Positions 54,726 to 61,730 of a stretch of DNA of 64,000 nucleotides are shown here, piece after piece. The stretch covers positions 1 through 64,000 of the forward strand of contig CASDXG010000096.1 of the NCBI GenBank assembly GCA_949285025.1. The letters run 5' to 3'. A program made the translations under genes and the position numbers. This DNA comes from an uncultured Bacteroides sp. (GTDB lineage Bacteria; Bacteroidota; Bacteroidia; Bacteroidales; Bacteroidaceae). The notes under the pieces are model-generated. The model was not told the origin of the DNA, ran no database searches, and was given only the letters and a program-made list of their open reading frames with translations. Position 1 is the stretch's first letter. Every line of letters begins with the position of its first letter.

Positions 54726-55211
54726 TTAATGGTCGTCTTCTGCAAATCCGGTACGGTAGTAACCGTCTATCGTATAGGTTGTCCCATCTTCCAGAACGAC
54801 TTTAAATGTAATTTTGTCTACTACGCTTTGGCTGGGTGCCGTATAAGCGTTTTCGGTAATCTTACCATCCTGTATCTTTACTCTTGCAGGACCGCCTTCA
54901 GATGCAAAAAGATTATCGACAAAATCGCTTGTCATAAACGCACGGTTGTCATAGTCAACGGCAACTTTTACTTTGAAGATTGCGCCATTCGGGTCATCAT
55001 TGCTTTCTAACCACATTTCTGTAGGCACATTTGCTGCAGTGTTATACGTGTTGATTAAGAAATATGCGCTGGCGCTTCCACCGTCAGGTGTAGATGTAAC
55101 CCACCAGTCGCCGGCCATTTCTTCCACACTTGTGCCGCCGGCTTCCGTATCGTCACACGATGTGAAAGCAAAGGTCAGCAGTGTCAGTAACAAATAAGTA
55201 TATATCTTCAT
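54726..55211 (-). CDS. Lipid-binding-type surface lipoprotein of the SusCD locus
   Basis: 161 residues; lipobox LTFAFTSCDDTE with acidic residues after the Cys, which fits the Bacteroidota surface-export signal. The mature part is a small beta-barrel-like domain (MAGDWWVTSTPDGG, FKVKVAVDYDNRAFMTSDFVDNLF, TIDGYYRTGFAEDDH). It resembles the Lipid_bd family often encoded after SusD-like genes of the same type. Probably it takes part in binding the cargo imported by this system. Last gene of the operon, 39 bp after the SusD gene. Confidence 0.75.
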   Translation of the reverse strand: MKIYTYLLLTLLTFAFTSCDDTEAGGTSVEEMAGDWWVTSTPDGGSASAYFLINTYNTAANVPTEMWLESNDDPNGAIFKVKVAVDYDNRAFMTSDFVDNLFASEGGPARVKIQDGKITENAYTAPSQSVVDKITFKVVLEDGTTYTIDGYYRTGFAEDDH

Positions 55212-55250
55212 ATCGGTTTTTACTGTTTATATGTTGATTAAATTGTTCTA

Positions 55251-56771
55251 TTATTTTTTATCCCACCATACTTTTTCAGTGTTGGCCGGTGAATCCGGAG
55301 TGTTCGGATTGTATTGTGCAGCGCTAAGCGGGTAAGGAATACGGTTAATGTATGTGCCGGCTCCCATTGTATTCTGCCAGGGACTGATCAAGTCTCCTGC
55401 CTGATATCCGCTTGTCGTTCCGTCGTTTTCGAAATATTCGTTGAAGATCTTTTCAGCATCTACCGATGATAGTTTCGGGATATCGGTACGACGTATTTCG
55501 CTCCATGCCTCCATGTGGTCCATATAATACAGTGCTACCCATTTTTGCATGCCTATCAAGTACATCTTGTCGGTATTGCTGTCCCAGTTTACTGCGGCTC
55601 CTGCAAGGAATGCGTCCGCACCGCTGATACCGCGTGCCGTAAAGTCTGTTCTCACACCTTCTTCGTATGCTGCTTTTGCTTTCGCATCATCGGCATGGAA
55701 ACGGTGATATACTTCGGCTTTCAGGAATTCCAGTTCGGCAAGGGTGAAGAAGTATACCGGTTGCGTGGTGGCAACTTCATAGTCGGCCGAGCTTACGTGT
55801 TCTGCTTTCCAGTTATCCGCTCCAAGTCTGCTCGGTGTGTTTGCTCTACCGCCCGGTATCTGTCCGATGTATTGTCCTAATGTCGGGTTGGTTGCAGGAT
55901 TGATTCCGTATGCAATGCGCGGGTCGTTTGTAGCCTGCAGATACGAGGTGAAAGGGAAAGCCATGCATTGGTTTTGCCCGTTCAGGTTCATGTTTACCTC
56001 TATCCAAGGGTTACGTTTGTTTACTTCGTTTGCCCATCCTTTCACACCTGCGTCGGCAGTCATGAATTCATTCGCATCGACTAATGATTTTATCTTGGTT
56101 TCGTATGTTGCTGCATCCACACCTCCATCATACAATCTCAGGTACATGCGCAGACGCAATGCGTTTGCAAAACCTATCCATTGGTTAATGTCGCGGTCGA
56201 ATATCAGGTCTTGGCTTGTCAGATTTGCCGGATCTGTGCCTAAATCTTCCTGTGCTGCATCAAGTTCTTCCAGCACGCCTTTGTATACATCTTCGCCATT
56301 ATCCCATTTCGGATTTTGAATGTCTTGTCCTTGTGTCGCTTCGCTGTACGGGATTTTATCGAACAAATCGACTGCTACTTGGTATGCGTATGCGCGTAAT
56401 ACGGTAGCGGCAAAACGGTCGGATGCGTTTGTGCTGTTCGTAATCACATAGTCTGCATCGGGCAATGCGCCGGCAAACATAAAGCGATACGCGCGAGAGA
56501 TGATATCATCATTTTCGTAAATACGGTAAATTGCGATGTTCTGGTATTGCGTACCTGAAGGCATTTGATCGAAATACTGTGCAAAATAACCGGTATTATT
56601 ATAAATCTCGCTTCCGATAGCTACGGCAAGTCCTGTTTCTATGCTGGGAAATACCAAATCGGGAGTCACATCACCGCTTGACGGATAATCCGGGTCTTCG
56701 TTGATGTCGAGGTCGCAGCTTGTGGTGAACAAACCGGCCATCATCATGCTATATAGTAATATTTTCTTCAT
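55251..56771 (-). CDS. SusD/RagB-type nutrient-binding outer-membrane lipoprotein (second locus)
   Basis: 506 residues. Lipobox (LFTTSCDLDINEDPDYP) with acidic residues after Cys. The sequence fits the SusD-2 group (QYFDQMPSGTQYQNIAIYRIYEN; AYQVAVDLFDKIPYSEATQG; FFTLAELEFLKAEVYHRF; KWVALYYMDHMEAWSEIRRTDIP). It is the binding lid for the SusC encoded 18 bp upstream. Because the SusC promoter lies on an invertible segment, expression of this gene is expected to switch on and off with inversion. Confidence 0.93.
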   Translation of the reverse strand: MKKILLYSMMMAGLFTTSCDLDINEDPDYPSSGDVTPDLVFPSIETGLAVAIGSEIYNNTGYFAQYFDQMPSGTQYQNIAIYRIYENDDIISRAYRFMFAGALPDADYVITNSTNASDRFAATVLRAYAYQVAVDLFDKIPYSEATQGQDIQNPKWDNGEDVYKGVLEELDAAQEDLGTDPANLTSQDLIFDRDINQWIGFANALRLRMYLRLYDGGVDAATYETKIKSLVDANEFMTADAGVKGWANEVNKRNPWIEVNMNLNGQNQCMAFPFTSYLQATNDPRIAYGINPATNPTLGQYIGQIPGGRANTPSRLGADNWKAEHVSSADYEVATTQPVYFFTLAELEFLKAEVYHRFHADDAKAKAAYEEGVRTDFTARGISGADAFLAGAAVNWDSNTDKMYLIGMQKWVALYYMDHMEAWSEIRRTDIPKLSSVDAEKIFNEYFENDGTTSGYQAGDLISPWQNTMGAGTYINRIPYPLSAAQYNPNTPDSPANTEKVWWDKK

Positions 56772-56789
56772 ATCTGTATTATGTTTTTT

Positions 56790-59700
56790 TTAGAATTTAA
56801 CCATTACATTGAAACCGAAACGGCGGGTTGACGGATTGGCCGTGAATTCTCCGAAATTACCTGACAGGTCGTTACCGAAAGAAGTCATTTCCGGATCGAT
56901 GAACGTATTGGAATCGGGTGTCCAAAGGAACAGGTTGTTTCCGTAAGCAGATATACGTACAGCCTGCAAAGGAGTGTTGACAAGCCACTTGTTCGGCAGG
57001 TCCCATCCGATAACCAGTGAGCGGAGTTTTACAAAAGATTTGTCAATCAGGAAGGCAGAAGCGTAATCGAAACCTCCGTCTGTCCAGAATGTCTGGATGC
57101 CTTCCCCGCTTGATATCGGGGTCGTATTCTCTACATAACTTACTTCCCCGCCCGGTCCTGTTACTTTATTTACTGATCCGGGAATGATAAAGTTGTTACG
57201 TCCGTTGTAAGTTGTCTGGATGGCTGTACCGCCGAAGTAGGTCAATGACTTGCTGTTTGAGTACATTACACCGCCATGACGGATATCGAAGTCGGCGCTT
57301 AACGTAAAGCCTTTATAGCGGAATGTGGTTGATAACCCCATTTGATACTTATTGTTCATGTCACCCACTACGGCATATTCAGAAGCAACTACGGGCTTTC
57401 CGTCAATAGCGCTTACTACAATGTTGCCATTCGGGTCGCGTTCCGGTACAGCAGATTCGAATACTCCCACAGGCATTCCCGTAATAGCGTACATGCTGGT
57501 GCCGCCTCCTAATGGGAAGAGTGAGGCTCTTCCTCCCAATTCTTCCGGCAGACTGATTACCTTACTCCAGTTGCGTGTGAAGTTTACGCTGACATCCCAG
57601 CTGAAATCCCGTATTTGTACCGGGGTGAAGTTTACCAACAGTTCCACACCTTTATTCTCTACTTTACCGAGATTCATGTTGCGTGATGTATAACCGGCCG
57701 ACGGATCCATGTTGACATTAAAGATTTGTTTGTCGGAATTACGGTTATAATATGCGAAGTCGAACGAAATCCGGTTATGAAGGAATGCCATGTTCAGACC
57801 GAATTCATACTCGGTAGTCATTTCGGGAGTCAGGTACATGTTCCCGAGATTATTACTGATAGTGTAACCGTTTACGCCGTTCAGCGGGAGATTGATTTGC
57901 CCGAATCCCATCGGATATTGGCCTTGAATGAACGGAGTGCTGGTCATGTATACTTTGGCATCGTTACCGGTTTTACCCCAGCTGGCGCGTACTTTACCGA
58001 AGGTGATGATGTCTTTCCATTCGTTATTCAGCAGTTCGCTGAAGATAAAGCTTCCGGTAACACCCGGATAGAAGAAGCTGCGTTCATTCTTAGGCAGTGT
58101 GGAAGACCAGTCGTTACGCGCGGTAACGGTCAGGTAAACCATGTTCTTCCACGAACCTTCAAACTGTCCGAATACACCCATCAGGCGGCGAAGTTCCTTA
58201 TTCGTAGTAATAAGCGGGGTTGAAGGTGAGTTTGTCAGGTTGAACCATGTGGGAAGAGTCAGGTTGGTGACTTCGGCCTGTTGATAAGAATAACTGCGTT
58301 CATTCCCGTTGAAACCTACCAATGCGTTTACATGGAAGTCGTTGATCGGCATATCGAAATTAACCATGATGTCGTGGTTAATCTCACGACGGCGGCTGAT
58401 TTGCTGCGTGTATGAACCGGTTTCCGAGTAGAAAGGACTGCTTGCACCGAGTTGTGTTCCGTTGGGGACATCATCGGTGTAGAACAAGGCTCTCAGGTTA
58501 GGAACACCCAAGTCCTGTTGTCCTGTAGTTGTATCGAGGCCTAAGCGGTAGGTGAACTTGAAGTATTTCAAGAAATCATAGTCTACCTGGAATTTACCGT
58601 AAAAGCGTTCCGATTCGTATGCGTTCAGATAATTCTCCAAAGTATAGTACGGGTTGTTCAGTCCGTACCATGTATAGTAATAACCCGGCGTGTTATGTAT
58701 GTTACTCATATCCGCCATATCGGTGATACTGATGTCGCGCGGAGTCTGGTAAACAGCGTTAAGAGCGGTGAGTCCTTGTCCTGTTCCGGCGAACTTGTTC
58801 TTTTGTGTGGAGTAGTTCAACGAAGTAGAGAACTTCAGGTTGCCGATAGAATGGCTTCCGCGAGCCGAGAACGTATATTTGTCGTAAGAATCGGCGTCGG
58901 TAGGCATGATACCGTCATCGCTGGTTTGCGAGAACGAAACGAAATAATCGCTGCGGTCTGTTGCACCGTTGAATGAGAGGCTGTTGCTGTAACGGAAGCC
59001 TGCATCGAAGAAATCTTTCATATTGTCTTCGTTGGCAACGTAGGGTTTTGTGCGTTGTTCCACATCGCCGAATCCCCAACCATACGGGCGCATGGTCCCG
59101 TTAAAGCGAGGTCCCCAAGAACCGTTCTCTGCGGGATCGGTAGTTCCATAGAATCCTTGACCGAAATCGTTTTGAAATTCCGGCAGGCGTAATACGGTAG
59201 ACCATTGCAGACCGCCGTTATATTCGATACCCAAGCCGCTTCCTTTTTTCCCGCTCTTGGTGGTAATCATGACAACACCGTTCGCTGCACGGCTACCATA
59301 AAGGGCAGTTGCAGCGGCACCTTTCAGGATGGTCATACTTTCCACGTCGTCAGGGTTGACGGCATTTGCACCGTTACCGAAGTCAAAGCCGTTATTCAGC
59401 TCATCGTCACTGCGGGTGGTTTCGTTGGTCAAAGGCACACCGTCAATGACATAAAGCGGTTGGTTGTTTCCATTCAACGAACTGATACCACGAATGATTA
59501 CGGAGTTTGAGGAACCCGGGTCGGATGAAGTGCTTGAAATCTGCACACCTGCAACCTTACCGGCGAGGCTTGACATGATATCCGATGAGCGGGTTGCCGT
59601 AATCTTTTCGTTATCTACTGCAGTGGCCGAGTAACCAAGTGCTTTCTCGGAACGTTTTATTCCCATAGCCGTAACGACCACTTCTTCCAGCATTGCGTTG

Positions 59701-59993
59701 TCCGACTTCAAGACAATATGCAGCGTCGGCTTTATTTCCACTTCTTGCGTTTGCATCCCGATGTAGGAAATGGTCAAAGTTTTTGCCGAACTTGGCAGAT
59801 TTGTGATTGAAAACTTTCCATCTATGTCGGTCACAGTACCTTTATCTGTTCCTGTAATCCGAATAGATGCTCCTACAACAGGTAAACCATCTTCCTCCGA
59901 AGTAACCGTACCGGTTACCGAAGTTGTTTGAGCATTTACCAGACCTATGCTTATAAATAAGCAGGTCATAAACAGCATCAATTTCCTTTTCAT
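56790..59993 (-). CDS. SusC/RagA family TonB-linked transporter, currently expressed partner of an inversion switch
   Basis: 1067 residues. Signal peptide (MKRKLMLFMTCLFISIGLVNA), carboxypeptidase-like domain (VTGTVTSEEDGLPVVGASI to about residue 95), TonB-box region LEEVVVTAMGI, plug (PLYVIDGVPL, MTILKGAAATALYGSRAANGVVMITT) and a barrel ending in FGFNVMVKF. Codons 68-112 (59793-59659) form one copy of the 135-bp inverted repeat shared with the silent SusC at 61596. So codons 1-67, with their promoter, are on the movable segment, and codons 113 onward are fixed. In this assembly the gene is intact and on. Confidence 0.96.
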   Translation of the reverse strand: MKRKLMLFMTCLFISIGLVNAQTTSVTGTVTSEEDGLPVVGASIRITGTDKGTVTDIDGKFSITNLPSSAKTLTISYIGMQTQEVEIKPTLHIVLKSDNAMLEEVVVTAMGIKRSEKALGYSATAVDNEKITATRSSDIMSSLAGKVAGVQISSTSSDPGSSNSVIIRGISSLNGNNQPLYVIDGVPLTNETTRSDDELNNGFDFGNGANAVNPDDVESMTILKGAAATALYGSRAANGVVMITTKSGKKGSGLGIEYNGGLQWSTVLRLPEFQNDFGQGFYGTTDPAENGSWGPRFNGTMRPYGWGFGDVEQRTKPYVANEDNMKDFFDAGFRYSNSLSFNGATDRSDYFVSFSQTSDDGIMPTDADSYDKYTFSARGSHSIGNLKFSTSLNYSTQKNKFAGTGQGLTALNAVYQTPRDISITDMADMSNIHNTPGYYYTWYGLNNPYYTLENYLNAYESERFYGKFQVDYDFLKYFKFTYRLGLDTTTGQQDLGVPNLRALFYTDDVPNGTQLGASSPFYSETGSYTQQISRRREINHDIMVNFDMPINDFHVNALVGFNGNERSYSYQQAEVTNLTLPTWFNLTNSPSTPLITTNKELRRLMGVFGQFEGSWKNMVYLTVTARNDWSSTLPKNERSFFYPGVTGSFIFSELLNNEWKDIITFGKVRASWGKTGNDAKVYMTSTPFIQGQYPMGFGQINLPLNGVNGYTISNNLGNMYLTPEMTTEYEFGLNMAFLHNRISFDFAYYNRNSDKQIFNVNMDPSAGYTSRNMNLGKVENKGVELLVNFTPVQIRDFSWDVSVNFTRNWSKVISLPEELGGRASLFPLGGGTSMYAITGMPVGVFESAVPERDPNGNIVVSAIDGKPVVASEYAVVGDMNNKYQMGLSTTFRYKGFTLSADFDIRHGGVMYSNSKSLTYFGGTAIQTTYNGRNNFIIPGSVNKVTGPGGEVSYVENTTPISSGEGIQTFWTDGGFDYASAFLIDKSFVKLRSLVIGWDLPNKWLVNTPLQAVRISAYGNNLFLWTPDSNTFIDPEMTSFGNDLSGNFGEFTANPSTRRFGFNVMVKF
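59659..59793 (-). repeat. Inverted repeat, copy 1 (inside the intact SusC gene)
   Basis: 135 bases. On the minus strand it begins AAGTTCGGCAAAAACTTTG and ends GGCTATGGGAAT. It differs from copy 2 only at 59748 and 59730, both third codon positions (Thr ACG/ACA and Lys AAG/AAA). Outside these limits the two SusC sequences diverge at once. Confidence 0.95.
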
Positions 59994-60325
59994 ACAAAAT
60001 TTCTCTTAAAGTTTAATTTCTGTTTCAAAACCATTAACAAGGCGCAAAAGTAATAAATTATTTTTAAATGTTTGTCTTTTTGAATGTATAAAGCAAGAAA
60101 AAATGTATATTTTGTTATATTTCGGTGATATAATCTTGATAAATATCCATTTTTGACGCCTTTGCAAGAAGATAATGTCAGGTATAAATGATGAAATCGA
60201 CAGGGGGAAGTAGTGAAAAAAACATGCCGTTTTATAATATTTGCTACGAGTGTAAGGCTCTATATTTCCGACTTTTACCTATTTTATACTAGAGTTGATT
60301 AAAATTTGCAGAAATAAACGATGCC
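59994..60325. promoter_or_regulatory. Divergent promoter region inside the invertible segment
   Basis: 332 bases without a gene. TACTTTTG (60052-60045, minus strand) is the likely -7 element of the SusC gene, giving a leader of about 45 bases; no consensus -33 TTG is visible. For the recombinase only imperfect elements (TAAAATTTG near 60300) are seen. The region is AT-rich. No operator or riboswitch is evident. Confidence 0.55.
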
Positions 60326-61516
60326 ATGTTAAAGATAAGATATAGAAAAGTATATAACAGAAAAAACAGGTTGAACCGTCAGGGTGAGGCATTGATACAG
60401 GTAGAGGCGTCTCTAAATAAAAGGAAAGTTTATTTTTCCACTCATATTTATATTGCTCCGCAGTATTGGAATAAGGAGAAGTCGCAAATTGTGAAGCATC
60501 CTCACCAAGAGGAGTTGAACGGAATGATTCAAGAGTTTCTTTTAAAATTGCAGTGGAAAGAGTTGGAATGCTGGAAAAAAGGTATTCCTGTTTCTCTTGA
60601 TATTTTGAAAACCGGGACGGAAACCGGGACAAATCACACGCATGGCTCTTTTGTAGAAATGGGTAAACAATGGGTAGATATGTCTGCGCGTCGGGAAAGT
60701 TCGAAGCAGAATTTACGTACGACATTGAATCTTTTGGAAAAATTTCACAGAGAATTGCCGTTGTCGGAACTGACTTATTCCATCCTGCAAGATTTTGAGT
60801 ATTGGCTGAGGATACGTCGATACAGGCAGAATACCATAGCAAAGCATATGGCTCATCTGCGGACATTGGCAAGAGAAGCGATAAAGAGGGGTTATCTTCG
60901 CGCGGAGGATAATCCGTTTTACAGTTATAAGATACGAACGACCGGAGGAGAACATGTGTTTTTATTGCCAGAGGAACTGGAAAAGTTGGAAACATTGGTT
61001 CTGCCGGAGCGGGAAAATGTGCTGCAACATTCTTTAGATGCTTTTTTGTTTTGCTGTTATACAGGCTTAAGATATTCCGATTTTACACAACTTACCGCGA
61101 AACACCTTATTTATATAAAAGGATATTTGTGGCTAAACTTCCGCACAATTAAGACAGACGAGGAAGTCAGTCTGCCTTTGTATCTGCTTTTTGATGGGAA
61201 AGCGGTAGGTTTGATTCGGAAATACGAAACGAAGATGAGCGATTTCTTTTGCCTGAAATCGAATTCATCGGTGAATAAAGATCTGGAGAAATTGCGGAAA
61301 TTCGCGAAATTGGAAAAGCATTTTTCTTTCCACTCGGCAAGACATACCAATGCAAGTTTGCTGATACATTATGGAGTGAAAATCACCACAGTACAGAAAC
61401 TGTTGGGACATCGCAGCATAAAAACCACACAATTATACAGCGATGTTTTCCATGATTCGATTGTAGAAGACCTGAAAAAGTGCAATTATTCTTCCCGCAA
61501 AGGAGATAAAGAATAA
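60326..61516 (+). CDS. Tyrosine-type site-specific recombinase (putative SusC invertase)
   Basis: 396 residues. An Arm-type N-terminal domain (about 1-95, LKIRYRKVYNRKNRLNRQGEA) is followed by a SAM-like core-binding domain (about 100-205) and the catalytic domain. Catalytic residues are Arg in CYTGLRYSDF, His-x-x-Arg in FHSARHTNASLL, His in LLGHRSIKTTQLYSDV and the nucleophilic Tyr in that same stretch. The family includes Bacteroides Tsr invertases that flip promoters and gene segments. It sits wholly within the segment between the 135-bp repeats, with its stop 80 bp from copy 2, so it is the obvious enzyme for inverting that segment. Confidence 0.93.
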   Translation: MLKIRYRKVYNRKNRLNRQGEALIQVEASLNKRKVYFSTHIYIAPQYWNKEKSQIVKHPHQEELNGMIQEFLLKLQWKELECWKKGIPVSLDILKTGTETGTNHTHGSFVEMGKQWVDMSARRESSKQNLRTTLNLLEKFHRELPLSELTYSILQDFEYWLRIRRYRQNTIAKHMAHLRTLAREAIKRGYLRAEDNPFYSYKIRTTGGEHVFLLPEELEKLETLVLPERENVLQHSLDAFLFCCYTGLRYSDFTQLTAKHLIYIKGYLWLNFRTIKTDEEVSLPLYLLFDGKAVGLIRKYETKMSDFFCLKSNSSVNKDLEKLRKFAKLEKHFSFHSARHTNASLLIHYGVKITTVQKLLGHRSIKTTQLYSDVFHDSIVEDLKKCNYSSRKGDKE

Positions 61517-61542
61517 GCGGTTTAAAGAAAACATCGGCATGA

Positions 61543-61576
61543 ATTTCCGTAAATACGGAAATCTTTTCCGGAAAAG
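61543..61576. repeat. Two adjoining palindromes between the recombinase gene and repeat copy 2
   Basis: ATTTCCGTA-AA-TACGGAAAT (61543-61562) is directly followed by CTTTTCCGGAAAAG (61563-61576). Both are perfect palindromes. The first can form a hairpin followed by CTTTT, a weak terminator for the recombinase transcript. Alternatively the pair could be recombinase- or accessory-protein binding sites. No counterpart exists beside copy 1. Confidence 0.65.
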
Positions 61577-61595
61577 AAGGCCGTCTTTCAGGGAT

Positions 61596-61730
61596 AAGTT
61601 CGGCAAAAACTTTGACCATTTCCTACATCGGGATGCAAACACAAGAAGTGGAAATAAAACCGACGCTGCATATTGTCTTGAAGTCGGACAACGCAATGCT
61701 GGAAGAAGTGGTCGTTACGGCTATGGGAAT
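61596..61730 (+). repeat. Inverted repeat, copy 2 (start of the silent SusC)
   Basis: 135 bases matching copy 1 in inverted orientation at 133 positions; differences at 61641 and 61659. It encodes the same 45 residues in the same frame (core SYIGMQTQEVEIKPTLHIVL), so an exchange anywhere in it gives an in-frame fusion. Confidence 0.95.

Larger units (their letters stand above)
59794..61595. mobile_element. Invertible DNA segment carrying the SusC 5' end, promoter and recombinase gene
   Basis: This 1802-bp segment lies between the two inverted repeat copies. It contains, on the minus strand, the promoter and first 67 codons of the SusC gene and, on the plus strand, the tyrosine recombinase gene. 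Recombination between the repeats would turn it round and place the same promoter and N-terminal part in frame ahead of the second SusC. Arrangements of this kind control SusC/SusD phase variation in Bacteroides fragilis. This orientation: on for the minus-strand locus. Confidence 0.88.

Noticed and set aside
60279..60995. 238-codon open frame on the minus strand opposite the recombinase gene
   Set aside because: It lies entirely antisense to the recombinase, whose catalytic motifs are complete; its composition is Ser/Pro/Phe-rich and no family is recognisable.
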